The position numbers and the translations under genes are program-made. 64,000 nt of DNA from Shewanella electrica (GTDB lineage: Bacteria > Pseudomonadota > Gammaproteobacteria > Enterobacterales > Shewanellaceae), in contig NZ_JAKOGG010000010.1 of assembly GCF_022321485.1 (NCBI RefSeq), positions 55,316 to 119,315 on the forward strand, in the 5' to 3' direction. Positions within the stretch are counted from its first letter, which is position 1. Each line of letters opens with the position of its first letter. This document shows positions 1-9,003 of the stretch, piece by piece. The notes under the pieces are model-generated. The model did not search any database and was not told the origin of the DNA. It saw nothing but the letters and a program-made list of their open reading frames with translations.

Positions 1-767
1 GCCTTATGTAACGCGGAGCGCGCATGGGGCAGTTGGTAACAATGGTCGAGCCCATCACCATGCAAGGCGGGTTTAGCCAAAATGGTTGAGATTTGCTGCG
101 GTTGTTGCAGGTCAAAATCGGTGCCAGCCACAGATTTCACATCAATCGGCAACTTACGTTCATCCGGCACCAGCAGTTTGTCGGCCCACACTTGCAGCGT
201 ATGCGTGCGAATGCTGTCGCTGCCATCAAGATTAAAATAACTGTGTTGGGTCAGGCTGATGGGGCAGGCTTTATCGGGCGCGGCGGTAAACTCCACAAAC
301 AGATTGTTATGGACGAGGCGGTAATCTAACTGCACGCGGCAGTTGCCGGGAAAGCCCATATCCCCATCGGGGCTGAGCATGGTCAACCGCACGCCGTCAG
401 GCAACAGGCCAATATGCCACTGGCGCCGATGAAAGCCCTCAGTGCCGCCGTGGAGGCAGTTGCCTTGTAGATTGGTGTCGAGTGGGTATTGCTGGCCTTG
501 ATAACTGATCAAGCCATCTTTGATGCGGTTGCTGTAACGGCCTGCGACGCCGCCGAGGAGTGCACTTTGAGCGAGATAATCGGCCACTGAGTCACAGCCG
601 AGTACGATGTTAGCGCGGTTGCCGAGTTTATCTGGCACCCACAACTTGCGGATAATGGCACCTAAACTAAGCACCTCAATGGCGAGTGTGCCATTGTCGA
701 TACGAACGCGTTCAACTTCGCCGCCGCGTGGATCTTGCCAAGGTGCTAATACGGTGCAACGTACCAT
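1..767 (-). CDS. galM: Aldose 1-epimerase (mutarotase), partial: C-terminus beyond the window
   Basis: Interconverts alpha and beta anomers of aldoses, feeding galactose into the Leloir pathway in the cytoplasm. I translated the minus strand from the ATG at 767; the frame stays open to base 1, giving about 255 residues of a family usually near 340, so the last quarter lies outside. Visible family motifs are NCLHGG (about residues 103-108) and QHSYFNL (about 174-180), which holds the catalytic His. The start lies 43 bp after the galK stop on the same strand, with AAGGAGTC upstream, so the two are probably one galK-galM operon. Confidence 0.93.
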   Translation of the reverse strand, partial: MVRCTVLAPWQDPRGGEVERVRIDNGTLAIEVLSLGAIIRKLWVPDKLGNRANIVLGCDSVADYLAQSALLGGVAGRYSNRIKDGLISYQGQQYPLDTNLQGNCLHGGTEGFHRRQWHIGLLPDGVRLTMLSPDGDMGFPGNCRVQLDYRLVHNNLFVEFTAAPDKACPISLTQHSYFNLDGSDSIRTHTLQVWADKLLVPDERKLPIDVKSVAGTDFDLQQPQQISTILAKPALHGDGLDHCYQLPHARSALHK

Positions 768-810
768 TGTGACTCCTTTTTCAAGTGAGCGGTCACGACT
801 CCTTCAACCG

Positions 811-1965
811 CTATTTTTCGATTCTACTGGCTCCTGCGCATGGGCTACACAGGTAGATGCTGGCTTCTAAGCCGCTTTGTGCCTGATATTGTTGTTCGAC
901 AGTGGCGATCACTTCGTCAGTGAGTTCATGCTCAACTAACGCGACCACGCAACCGCCGAAACCTTTACCTGCAAGACGCACGCCGCCACGGCTGCCGACA
1001 CGTTGTTGTACCAGATCAACCAACATATCAATCGCCGGATCGCTGGTTTCAAAATCATCACGCATCGAAGCGTGGCTTTCGGCCATCAGTTGTGAAATTT
1101 TGCCAATGTTGCCGCGGGTGAGCGCGCGTGCCATCTGTTGGGTGCGGATGTTTTCCGTCACCACATGATGCGCGCGGCGGTAGGCCTCTGGATCAAGTTC
1201 GGCTTGGGCGGCGGTCAGTTCGGCAAGGTCGAGGTCGCGTAAGCTCTCCAGCCCAAAATGGTGCGTGACTTGCTCGCATTGTTGGCGACGTAGATTGAAT
1301 TCATCACTGTGTAGCACCGATGGTAAACCGGAGTTAATCAACATCAGGCTGAGTTCATCAGGAATTTTGACTGGCTGGCATTCAAGGTCCATGCAGTCGA
1401 TCAACAGCGCGCATTCCTCTTCGGCCATGGCGCTAGTGATTTGATCCATGATGCCGCAGGCGTAACCCACATAGTGGTTTTCGCCGCGTTGTGCTAACTG
1501 TGCCACCGCCAGCGGTGACAAGTGCAGTTGGCTGGCATCGTTAATGGCTGTACCAAAGGCGATTTCCAGCGATGCGGATGAGGCTAGACCGGCATTAGCC
1601 GGAACGTTGCCAACCACGGCTAAATCGAGCCCTTTGGCGGGCAAGCCTGACAATGCCACGGCTGCGCTAAAGCCTTTCAGATAGTTCACCCAGCCATCTT
1701 CCGGGTGCATGGTGCCTTCTGCACCAAATTGCCATTGGCGAATGTCGCTAAAGCTGTCGGAGATGGCGCGAAATTGGTTATCTTTACGCACCTTAACGGC
1801 GATAACCGTATGGAAGTTGATGGCGACCGGCAACACAAAACCGTCGTTATAGTCGGTGTGTTCTCCCATCAAATTAACCCGTGCCGGGGCACTAAACAGC
1901 ATATCTGGCTTAGTACCGAAGGTTTTAACAAATAATTTAGTGGCACTAGGGGCTGGATTGGACAT
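811..1965 (-). CDS. galK: Galactokinase
   Basis: Phosphorylates alpha-D-galactose with ATP, the first committed Leloir step, in the cytoplasm. The 384 residues are full length. GHMP-kinase signatures are present: GEHTDYNDG at 34-42, the ATP loop VPANAGLASSAS at 121-132, GIMDQ with the catalytic Asp near 174, and a C-terminal GKGFGGC motif. The ATP loop departs from the usual PxGxGLSSSA (Asn for the first Gly, Ala for one Ser), but the rest of the fold signature is intact. It is followed by galM. No galE, galT or transporter is visible here. The leader holds a nested inverted repeat that overlaps the ribosome binding site. Confidence 0.96.
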   Translation of the reverse strand: MSNPAPSATKLFVKTFGTKPDMLFSAPARVNLMGEHTDYNDGFVLPVAINFHTVIAVKVRKDNQFRAISDSFSDIRQWQFGAEGTMHPEDGWVNYLKGFSAAVALSGLPAKGLDLAVVGNVPANAGLASSASLEIAFGTAINDASQLHLSPLAVAQLAQRGENHYVGYACGIMDQITSAMAEEECALLIDCMDLECQPVKIPDELSLMLINSGLPSVLHSDEFNLRRQQCEQVTHHFGLESLRDLDLAELTAAQAELDPEAYRRAHHVVTENIRTQQMARALTRGNIGKISQLMAESHASMRDDFETSDPAIDMLVDLVQQRVGSRGGVRLAGKGFGGCVVALVEHELTDEVIATVEQQYQAQSGLEASIYLCSPCAGASRIEK

Positions 1966-1975
1966 AGATAAGCGG

Positions 1976-2050
1976 ATCCTGCTAACTCAAATACATAGCA
2001 CAGTTATGGTGCAGTTATATCACGACTGCACCAATAAGAGTTAGCAGGAT
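1976..2050 (-). promoter_or_regulatory. Nested inverted repeat in the galK leader
   Basis: Outer arms at 1976-1988 and 2038-2050 are perfect 13-bp inverted copies (ATCCTGCTAACTC and its complement). Inside, 2007-2014 and 2026-2033 form an 8-bp inverted pair (TGGTGCAG/CTGCACCA). Read on the minus strand, the galK-proximal outer arm ends in GCAGGAT, the only Shine-Dalgarno-like sequence before the galK ATG. An extended -10 (TGATATAAC, 2014-2022) lies between the arms. The structure is seen directly; a role in translation control or as an operator is inference. Confidence 0.6.
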
Positions 2051-2068
2051 TTTAAGGGTTATTTCACT

Positions 2069-3700
2069 TTACTGTGGTTGCTCTTGGGTTTTGTTTTCGT
2101 TAAACAGCGGCGGCATGGTGCCACTCGGTGTCAACTGGCTGATCACGTGTTCCACAAAACCCGCACCGGCTGCTTCATACAAGTTATAAACCGCATTAAC
2201 CCCAAGATCTTGCAGCGATTGTTCATCCTCGCTGTATTGGATAATGGCGCTAATCTTGCCTTGGTAAGAGCGTTTGCGCAGTTGCTCAATGGCGAAGATA
2301 TTACCGGCATGATACGGCATTGCCAGCAGTACCCATTCGAGATGCGGCGCACGCTCCAGCTTCTCCCAAAAGTCGGTATCAGACGCATCGCCTTGCACCA
2401 CATTACGGCCTTTATTGCGATGAAACTCCACCAAATCTTGCTTGTGTTCGATACCCAAAATGGTGTCACCGAAGTTAGCACGCAGTTCATCATAAGCGCC
2501 GCTACCGATGCGGCCCATCCCTAGAATCAAGAAACGTGGATCGCCCAAAGAGATCTGGCGGTCTTCTGGATGCAGCGGCGATTTTTCTAATCGACTTAGC
2601 TGCTGACTGAAGCGGCCATAAATATGCGCCACCATGTTGTTTAGCGGTGCCGCAATCAAGAAGCTGGCGCTCAATGCCACGGCGATGATCAGCAACCAAT
2701 GCGATGGCAGCCAGCCTTTATTGGTGGCAACCGCGGCGACAATCAAACCAAATTCACTGAAGTTACCTAAGTTAAACGCACCCATAATGGCGGTGCGCGA
2801 ACGCAAGCGAAAACGGGTCAGCAACCAGATAAACAGCGCCACTTTGATCGGAATCAGGAACAGCAGAATGCCGGCCATGCCGATATCTTCCAGTGATGGC
2901 AAACCATTGAGACCAATCGTGAGGAAGAAGGCGACCAAGAACAGCTCTTTGAAATAGAACAATGACTTGGCCAGTTCTGATGCTTTTTTATGGCCTGCTA
3001 GCAGCATACCGGCGATCAGCGCGCCTAAGTCGGGTTTCATGCCGACCAGTTCAAATAACCAAGCGCCGCCCACCAATGCCATAAATAGGCCAAATAACAC
3101 TAACAATTCGCCGTGACCCACACGGTCAAACAGGCGATACAGCAGCGGCCTGAGCAATGGCAACGCTAACAAAGCAAACGCCCACGGTGATGGGAAGTTA
3201 CCTTTGGAAATGGTGAGGAACAGTACGGCAAAGATATCCTGCATAATCAGAATACCAATCGCTACGCGGCCGTAGAGCGATTGCATATCGCCTTTGTCTT
3301 CCAGCACTTTCACCGCAAATACGGTGGAAGAGAAGCTCAAGGCAAAGGCGATGAGTGCCAGTTGTTGCCAGTCGAGGTCCGTCACGCGTGAAACGCCGAG
3401 TGCGCCAAGTAACATCAGCAGCGGCATAAACACTAACATCGAAATGATCAGATGCAGACTCGAACCGGCCCAAACCTCCGCTTTAAACAGGCTGCGAACA
3501 TCGAGTTTCAAACCGATAGCAAATAGCAGCAGGGTTACACCGAGGTCGGCCAGCGAATGCAGAATCGGCAAGCTGTCGGGCTGAACGCCCAGCACGTATA
3601 ACACAAAACCCGCCGCCAGATAGCCAATCAGTGGCGGCAGATTAATACTATTGACTGCCATACCACAGGCAAGGGTGATGATAAGAATTGCGGGTTCCAT
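2069..3700 (-). CDS. Kef/YbaL-type cation:proton antiporter with TrkA-N domain
   Basis: A CPA2-family inner-membrane K+(or Na+)/H+ antiporter or gated potassium efflux system. Roughly residues 1-370 form repeated hydrophobic segments of a Na_H_Exchanger domain; a short charged linker leads to a cytosolic Rossmann domain starting near 388 with the nucleotide-binding motif GMGRIG (394-399). At 543 residues it is close to YbaL/KefB size but appears to lack a C-terminal TrkA-C domain. It lies alone behind the dsbD terminator and 103 bp upstream of galK on the same strand, so read-through into galK is possible. Ion specificity cannot be read from sequence. Confidence 0.88.
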   Translation of the reverse strand: MEPAILIITLACGMAVNSINLPPLIGYLAAGFVLYVLGVQPDSLPILHSLADLGVTLLLFAIGLKLDVRSLFKAEVWAGSSLHLIISMLVFMPLLMLLGALGVSRVTDLDWQQLALIAFALSFSSTVFAVKVLEDKGDMQSLYGRVAIGILIMQDIFAVLFLTISKGNFPSPWAFALLALPLLRPLLYRLFDRVGHGELLVLFGLFMALVGGAWLFELVGMKPDLGALIAGMLLAGHKKASELAKSLFYFKELFLVAFFLTIGLNGLPSLEDIGMAGILLFLIPIKVALFIWLLTRFRLRSRTAIMGAFNLGNFSEFGLIVAAVATNKGWLPSHWLLIIAVALSASFLIAAPLNNMVAHIYGRFSQQLSRLEKSPLHPEDRQISLGDPRFLILGMGRIGSGAYDELRANFGDTILGIEHKQDLVEFHRNKGRNVVQGDASDTDFWEKLERAPHLEWVLLAMPYHAGNIFAIEQLRKRSYQGKISAIIQYSEDEQSLQDLGVNAVYNLYEAAGAGFVEHVISQLTPSGTMPPLFNENKTQEQPQ

Positions 3701-3752
3701 AGAGATGCTGGTTGATTTTTGAATGCACCAACTATAAGCGATTCAGCCAGAT

Positions 3753-3782
3753 AAATAAAAACGGCTCCGCACTGGGAGCCGT
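3753..3782 (-). terminator. Rho-independent terminator after dsbD
   Basis: An 8-bp GC-rich stem (ACGGCTCC at 3761-3768 with GGAGCCGT at 3775-3782) is followed on the minus strand by a U-rich tract (complement of 3753-3760). It sits just past the dsbD stop. Confidence 0.85.
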
Positions 3783-3804
3783 TATTTTCAACAGTTGAGC
3801 GCTG

Positions 3805-5616
3805 TTATTGTGGCAACAGATGATCTAAATGGTTAGCAAACTCGGTTGGCCCCATAAAACCGGTAACGCGCAAGTCGTCACGCAGTTCGCCATCGGCATC
3901 GACAAACAGTAGCGTGGGTAAGCCGAGCACGTTGTAAGCATCTAGCAGTGCTTGGTCTTCATCATCCATGGCTGTCACATCCGCTTTCAGTAGCACCAAG
4001 TTGCTCATGCGGCTGGCGACTGCAGCATCTTTAAAGGTGATGTTGGCAAACTCTTTACAGGCCACGCACCAGTCGGCGTACAGATCTAACATCACTGGCT
4101 TACCTTCGGCCTTGGCCTGTGCCAGCGCCGCTTGAAACTCCGGCAACGTTTTAATGGTGTTAAAGCCGCCATGTTGCTCGCTGGTCGCGGCATGATTGCT
4201 CACTGAGTAACCCAAGTAGCCCATTACCGCTTGCAGGCCGTAAGAGAAACTACCGAGCAGTGCCAGCAACAGCACGACTTCGCGGCTGGTATGTTTCCAA
4301 CTCACTGGTGTCAGTTTATTTTGGTGCAGCAGATAACCAACAAAACAGATTGCCCATAGCGACCACAGCAGATCTGATACCAGCCCCGGCCAGATGCGAC
4401 CGAGCATAATGATGGCGACCATGATCAGCAGGAAGCCAAAGATATGCTTGATGATGTTCATCCACGCACCGGCGCGTGGCAGCAGTTTACCGCCAGAGGT
4501 ACCGATCAACAGCAGGGGCAAGCCCATGCCCATGCTGAGCACATACAGCGTGACAAAGCCTTGCAGCAGATCGCCACTTTGCGCCACATATACCAATACT
4601 GCTGACAGCGGGGCGGTGGTACATGGTGAAGCGACTAAGCCAGAAAGCACGCCCATCACAAACACGCCACCGAGCTTACCGCCTTGTTGTTTGTTCGACA
4701 GGCCGGTGAGTTTTTCCTGCCAGCGCGATGGCAGTTGCAGCTCGTACATGCCAAACATCGACAAACTCAGCAGCACAAACAATATCGCGATAGCAATCAG
4801 TACCGGTGGGCTTTGCAGTGCCGCTTGGTATTTCATCCCTGCGGTCGCCACAATCAGCCCCAGCACCGAGTAGGTGATCGCCATGCCCTGCACGTAAGTC
4901 ATCGACAGGGTAAAGGCGCGCGCGGTAGACACCTTGCCGCCTTGGCCGACAATAATGCCGGACAAAATTGGGTACATAGGGAACACACACGGCGTCAGCG
5001 CAAGGCCAATACCGAGCACGAAGAATGACAGCAAGGTGAGCAACCAGCTATCGCCATGCACTAACTGTTGCAGCAGTGAATCTTGCTCAGTCAACGGTTG
5101 TGAGGTGGCGGTATCGGCGCTGGCAGCATCGGTCGCAACCCCAGCGAGGACGCCGTCATTGGCGGCCACTTCGGTGAGATCAACATCGCGGGTGGTGGGC
5201 GGAAAGCACAATTTGCCTTCGGCGCAGCCCATAAAGGTAACACTTAACTTGCCATCAGCGGCGGCTTGTTTCAGCGCGACCGGGATTTCAATATAGGTGC
5301 GATACACCGCCTGATTACCAAAATAATCATCATGATGATCTTCACCTACAGGTTTAGCGATATCGCCCAGCTCGGCATTGCTAACGGCAATGTTGAGCTT
5401 ATCGCGATACATATAATAACCATCGGCAATCACCCAACTGAGGGTAACTTTATTGCCGTCTTGCTTTGCTTCAAAGGCAAACGCCTTTTCCACTGGCATC
5501 AGCTCAGGTTCACTGGTTAAAAAGGGGAATTTTTTGGCGAAGCTGTTATCTGCCTGTACCGCACCAGCAACAATTACCAGTACACCAAGCAACAGAGGGA
5601 GCAGTCGTTTCATCAT
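3805..5616 (-). CDS. dsbD: Thiol:disulfide interchange protein DsbD
   Basis: Carries electrons from cytoplasmic thioredoxin across the inner membrane to periplasmic DsbC, DsbG and cytochrome-maturation partners. The order of parts is canonical: signal peptide (about 1-22), periplasmic alpha domain with the cysteine pair C131/C137 (GCAEGKLCFPP), an eight-helix membrane core with C210 (LTPCVFPMYP) and C332 (ASPCTTAPL), and a C-terminal thioredoxin domain with the CVAC centre at 517-520. At 603 residues it is full length with all six redox cysteines present. Its start overlaps the end of cutA by 4 bp (ATGA), indicating translational coupling. Confidence 0.97.
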   Translation of the reverse strand: MMKRLLPLLLGVLVIVAGAVQADNSFAKKFPFLTSEPELMPVEKAFAFEAKQDGNKVTLSWVIADGYYMYRDKLNIAVSNAELGDIAKPVGEDHHDDYFGNQAVYRTYIEIPVALKQAAADGKLSVTFMGCAEGKLCFPPTTRDVDLTEVAANDGVLAGVATDAASADTATSQPLTEQDSLLQQLVHGDSWLLTLLSFFVLGIGLALTPCVFPMYPILSGIIVGQGGKVSTARAFTLSMTYVQGMAITYSVLGLIVATAGMKYQAALQSPPVLIAIAILFVLLSLSMFGMYELQLPSRWQEKLTGLSNKQQGGKLGGVFVMGVLSGLVASPCTTAPLSAVLVYVAQSGDLLQGFVTLYVLSMGMGLPLLLIGTSGGKLLPRAGAWMNIIKHIFGFLLIMVAIIMLGRIWPGLVSDLLWSLWAICFVGYLLHQNKLTPVSWKHTSREVVLLLALLGSFSYGLQAVMGYLGYSVSNHAATSEQHGGFNTIKTLPEFQAALAQAKAEGKPVMLDLYADWCVACKEFANITFKDAAVASRMSNLVLLKADVTAMDDEDQALLDAYNVLGLPTLLFVDADGELRDDLRVTGFMGPTEFANHLDHLLPQ

Positions 5617-5942
5617 TTTGTATTGTCTTTGATCCAGTCCAGATACGCGGGTAAACCGTCGCTCACCGCTACAGCCAATATTTCAGGGACATCATAAGGA
5701 TGCAGGGCAACGATGCGCTGTGCTAACTCGGCATAACCGTTGCGCTGACATTTGATCTGCATCGCCACTTCGGTGTCATGGCAGATGTTGCCTTGCCAAC
5801 GATAGGTGGAGGTCATCGGCGCTGATATTTGCACACAGGCCGCTAATTGCTCACTGACCAAAATATCAGCCACTGTTTGTGCCGTTTCCCGCTCGGGAAA
5901 GCTACAAAACACCAGCAGTGCCTCAGCGTTCTCATGTGCCAT
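5613..5942 (-). CDS. cutA: Divalent-cation tolerance protein CutA
   Basis: A small trimeric PII-like cytoplasmic protein linked to copper and divalent-metal tolerance; its biochemical role is still unsettled. The 109 residues carry family marks such as LVFCSFPERETA near the N-terminus, LAACVQI, STYRW, the central EVAMQIK strand and HPYDVPEI. It is the first gene of a cutA-dsbD operon and overlaps dsbD by 4 bp. The same pairing next to fxsA and groESL is known in Shewanella. The gene is divergent from fxsA across a 191-bp spacer. Confidence 0.95.
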   Translation of the reverse strand: MAHENAEALLVFCSFPERETAQTVADILVSEQLAACVQISAPMTSTYRWQGNICHDTEVAMQIKCQRNGYAELAQRIVALHPYDVPEILAVAVSDGLPAYLDWIKDNTK

Positions 5943-6070
5943 AAAGTTCCTGAAAACTGAGTGTTAGCGTTAAACGCTATCTTTGAATGAGCGCTTACTT
6001 TACGTGTTTTACAGTAAAAGTGCATTAAGCGTTTACTGAAACAGTGAGCTTAACCAGTAATTGATAGGGG

Positions 6071-6098
6071 TTGAAATTGTGACGCAATAGCCCCAAAT
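6071..6098 (+). promoter_or_regulatory. Sigma32-type heat-shock promoter of fxsA
   Basis: TTGAAA (6071-6076), a 14-nt spacer and CCCCAAAT (6091-6098) match the sigma32 consensus CTTGAAA-N13/14-CCCCATnT closely. The inferred start near 6105 is about 29 nt before the fxsA ATG. E. coli fxsA is a reported sigma32 regulon member. Confidence 0.7.
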
Positions 6099-6133
6099 TA
6101 GCAGAAACATAGATTGCCCACGGTTAGCCCAAC

Positions 6134-6673
6134 ATGCCTTTTCTTTTTATCTTCCTGCTATTTTTAGTCCCTGCCGTTGAAGTGTCGGTAATGATGCGCG
6201 TCAGCGATGCCGTGGGTGGCTGGAACACTTTTGCCTTAGTTATCCTGACCGCCGCAGTGGGCGTGTCATTGGTGCGCAGCCAAGGATTAGTGACCTTGAT
6301 GAGCGTGCAGCGCAAGCTCGCCACCGGCGAAGTGCCCGGCCAAGAGATTGTTGAAGGTATGATGCTGGCATTGGCCGGGGTGCTGCTTTTTATTCCGGGA
6401 TTTGTCACCGATTTAGTCGGTCTACTGCTATTAACGCCGTTCACGCGCGCGCCGATTGCCGCCTTTGTATTGAAACGCCTGCAACTTAACGTGGTCACGT
6501 CGCGCTTTAGTCAATCCAATAATCCGTTTGGGCAAGGGCCGTTTCAGCGCCCGAAACCAGAAGATGACAATGTGATTGATGGGGAATATGAACGTAAGCC
6601 GGATCCATCAGAGAAACGTCCTGAAAGCCATCAACTCGGTGACGACCAACAAGACGATAATAAGCGGCAATAA
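6134..6673 (+). CDS. fxsA: FxsA family inner-membrane protein
   Basis: FxsA was named for easing F-plasmid exclusion of phage T7 when overproduced; its normal role is unclear. The 179 residues show the family layout: an N-terminal hydrophobic segment with PAVEVSVM, a second near 35-50, the soluble LATGEVPGQEIVEG loop, then hydrophobic segments around LALAGVLLFIPGFVTD and LLLLTPFT. The last 50 residues are charged and probably cytoplasmic. It has its own sigma32-type promoter and is divergent from cutA, in the same neighbourhood as groESL. Confidence 0.93.
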   Translation: MPFLFIFLLFLVPAVEVSVMMRVSDAVGGWNTFALVILTAAVGVSLVRSQGLVTLMSVQRKLATGEVPGQEIVEGMMLALAGVLLFIPGFVTDLVGLLLLTPFTRAPIAAFVLKRLQLNVVTSRFSQSNNPFGQGPFQRPKPEDDNVIDGEYERKPDPSEKRPESHQLGDDQQDDNKRQ

Positions 6674-6686
6674 GACGACAAAAAAG

Positions 6687-6718
6687 CAGCAAGTTACCAC
6701 ATGGCCGACTTGCTGTTT
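6687..6718 (+). terminator. Weak hairpin after fxsA
   Basis: CAGCAAGT (6687-6694) pairs with ACTTGCTG (6708-6715), followed by TTTGG. The loop is 13 nt and the U tract short, so termination would be weak. Confidence 0.4.
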
Positions 6719-6759
6719 GGCTCTCTGCCACAGCAACTATCCACCACCGCCAATCGGCA

Positions 6760-7323
6760 TCAATTCAAATACTGATCGTAATCACCTTGGTAGACCGCCA
6801 CTTGCATGGTGCTGTATTGGCACAGCAAAATCCCCGGAAAGCTAAGCTGATTCTGTTGTAACTCTTTCAGTGACGGCAACATCATCTCACCCACCGCATC
6901 GTAAGCGATGCGATAGCTGGCAAAGCGGTTGTTGCTGAAGCGCTCAATAATATCGGCAAAAAACTGCTTCTCGGCGGCGGGACTATCAGGCTTACTGTAC
7001 CAGTAACCTTGGCCGCGCCAGTACAACAGCAGCGCCGTGCCAGCATCACACAGTGGATGATTGATAATCGCTTGGGCGGCGGTGATACCGTCATCCCAAT
7101 TGAGGTTAGCGGCGACATAATGCAACTCTTCCATCGATTGCAGTTGGTTGATGCACTGTAGTTGCTCAGGTGCTTTAGCAAACTCGGCGGCAATGCTGGT
7201 CAGCACATCGGCCATGTCGGCATCCGCTAACCACTCCGTGATTCTCTCTGGGTTTGCTATGGCCCCCGCTTCGCTACATTCAAATGCTCGTAAAAATTGG
7301 TCGCGCGTTAACCGCTTAGCCAT
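6760..7323 (-). CDS. DUF4274-type protein of unknown function
   Basis: No enzymatic role can be assigned. The central part (about residues 66-105: EELHYVAANLNWDDG, IINHPLCDAGTALLLYW) resembles the DUF4274 pattern of short helical repeats in which a stretch of 'expected loss days' alternates with conserved N-W-D-D. There is no signal peptide or membrane segment, so it is probably cytoplasmic. At 187 residues it starts 38 bp after the MATE gene stop with a strong Shine-Dalgarno (AAGGAGTG), so the two are probably cotranscribed, though no functional link is evident. Confidence 0.8.
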   Translation of the reverse strand: MAKRLTRDQFLRAFECSEAGAIANPERITEWLADADMADVLTSIAAEFAKAPEQLQCINQLQSMEELHYVAANLNWDDGITAAQAIINHPLCDAGTALLLYWRGQGYWYSKPDSPAAEKQFFADIIERFSNNRFASYRIAYDAVGEMMLPSLKELQQNQLSFPGILLCQYSTMQVAVYQGDYDQYLN

Positions 7324-7361
7324 ACATCACTCCTTGGTTTGTCGGCGTTGATAACTGAAAT

Positions 7362-8729
7362 TTAAGATGGAATATAAGGTTGGCTATGGGGCAGATGCGC
7401 CGGCTCTTTAATCCGCAGCGCGATGAAATAACTCACTAACCCCATGATGACGTTGGTGATTGGCAGTGCCAATAACACGCCATGAATCCCCGCTGTAAAT
7501 GCGCCGATGGCGGCCAGCGGTAGCATCAGCGCAAATAGCCGCACCAGATTGAGCGCCAGCGAGGCCATCGGGCGGTGATAGGCGTTAAGCGCGGTGGCGA
7601 CAATGATCACCATCCCCAACGGGCCATAGGCCAACGGTAAAAATTGAATATAAAACGTCAGCCATTGCAGCAACTGTGGATCGTCACTAAACCAGCCCGC
7701 TATCGGTGCGGCAAAACAGGCCAACGGCAGATACAGCAAGGTTTGAAACACCAATACAAATCGAATCGATAACAGCACTGCTTGGCGGGCGCGTTGTGGC
7801 TGCCCCGCACCGAGGTTTTGCGCCACAAACGGCACCACGCTGGACGACAGCGCCATCGACACAATCAGCAATACTGACTCCAAGCGGATGCCTGCACCAA
7901 AGGCGGCTACCGCGGTGTGATCCATACGTGCCAGCAGCGCCATAATCACCGCATTGGCGAGCGGATTAATCAGGTTCATCAACGCGGCGGGTTGGGCAAT
8001 GTGCGCCAAGCGGCGCCAGTTAGCTTGATAACGTTTCCTGCAGATGCGGGCGGTGGTTAGCAGATGACGTTTGATGATCAGCAAATAGCCGGATAATCCC
8101 AGCGCAACCAGCCAAGACAGTACGGAAGCCAGCGCCGCACCTTGCAGCTCTAGTCGAGGAAACGGCCCAATGCCGAAGATCAGCAGCGGGTCGAGGATGA
8201 AATTAATCAGCGCTGCGAGTGCCAGAATTTTTGCCGGCGACTTGGTATCTCCGGTCGCTTTTAGGCCTTGGTTGCCGACCATCTGCAATACTAACAGCGG
8301 CACGCCGATAAACCACGGCTGCATGTATTGTTGGATTAATGGCAACAGCGCAGGCGAGGCGCCCAGCAGCGTGAACAGCGGCGCAAACAGTAAGCTGCCG
8401 AGCAGCGACAGCGCCACGGTGATCAGAAAACTGAGTAACAAAGCATCGTGCAAAAACACTTTGGCCAGCGGCGCATGACCACTGCCAATCAGGCGACCAA
8501 GATTGGTGGCCACCCCAGCACCAATGCCGATGGCGATACTGGTGATCACTAAGGTCACGGGAAAAGTAAAACTGATGGCGGCGAGGGCGTCAGTCCCTAA
8601 ACGGCTGACAAAAAAGGTGTCGACCAGATTAAAGCCCAGTACGGTCAAAATCCCCAGCATATTGGGCAGGCTCATGTTGAGCAGCACACGACCAATTGGC
8701 TGACTTAGCAGCCCGTGTCTGTCTCTCAT
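7362..8729 (-). CDS. MATE family multidrug/sodium antiporter
   Basis: A twelve-helix inner-membrane exporter expected to expel cationic drugs or metabolites using a Na+ or H+ gradient. Two homologous MatE halves are apparent, the first from PIGRVLLNMSLPNMLGIL through GNQGLKATGDTKSP, a hallmark loop. I placed the start at the ATG at 8729 (455 residues) because this matches usual family N-termini; the frame extends to an ATG at 8804 with 25 extra residues that do not look like a MATE N-terminus. Neither start has a strong ribosome site. The substrate is unknown. The DUF4274 gene follows. Confidence 0.9.
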   Translation of the reverse strand: MRDRHGLLSQPIGRVLLNMSLPNMLGILTVLGFNLVDTFFVSRLGTDALAAISFTFPVTLVITSIAIGIGAGVATNLGRLIGSGHAPLAKVFLHDALLLSFLITVALSLLGSLLFAPLFTLLGASPALLPLIQQYMQPWFIGVPLLVLQMVGNQGLKATGDTKSPAKILALAALINFILDPLLIFGIGPFPRLELQGAALASVLSWLVALGLSGYLLIIKRHLLTTARICRKRYQANWRRLAHIAQPAALMNLINPLANAVIMALLARMDHTAVAAFGAGIRLESVLLIVSMALSSSVVPFVAQNLGAGQPQRARQAVLLSIRFVLVFQTLLYLPLACFAAPIAGWFSDDPQLLQWLTFYIQFLPLAYGPLGMVIIVATALNAYHRPMASLALNLVRLFALMLPLAAIGAFTAGIHGVLLALPITNVIMGLVSYFIALRIKEPAHLPHSQPYIPS

Positions 8730-8851
8730 TGTGTGTACGACCCCGTGAGAAGAGAAAAAAAGAAAAATGCCCAGCAGCGGCGTGGGCTCAGAGTTTATCA
8801 GCATTCCGCAGACGGCGACAAAATTGATTGTGTAAAGGCTGATTTAGCACC

Positions 8852-8909
8852 AAAAAATTTAAAAATTTTTTCCACTCAACACTTGGAAGTGCAAAATGCG
8901 GCCCCATAT
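8852..8909 (+). promoter_or_regulatory. Sigma32-type promoter and A/T palindrome of groESL
   Basis: CTTGGAA (8882-8888), a 13-nt spacer and CCCCATAT (8902-8909) form a sigma32 promoter. Immediately upstream, 8852-8871 is an A/T palindrome (AAAAAATTT, AA, AAATTTTTT) placed where an UP element would lie. No CIRCE repeat was seen, so HrcA control is not suggested. Confidence 0.75.
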
Positions 8910-9003
8910 AGGAACCATCTGGCGATGACGCGGAACGTTATCGCTTTTCTTAACTTAAAAATTCGCCTGAAGTTGGGCAAAACGTCATTAGGAGAATCCA
9001 TAA

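Noticed and set aside
5843-6025. 60-residue minus-strand frame across the cutA start
   Set aside because: It is a frame shadow of cutA with no ribosome site or family pattern.
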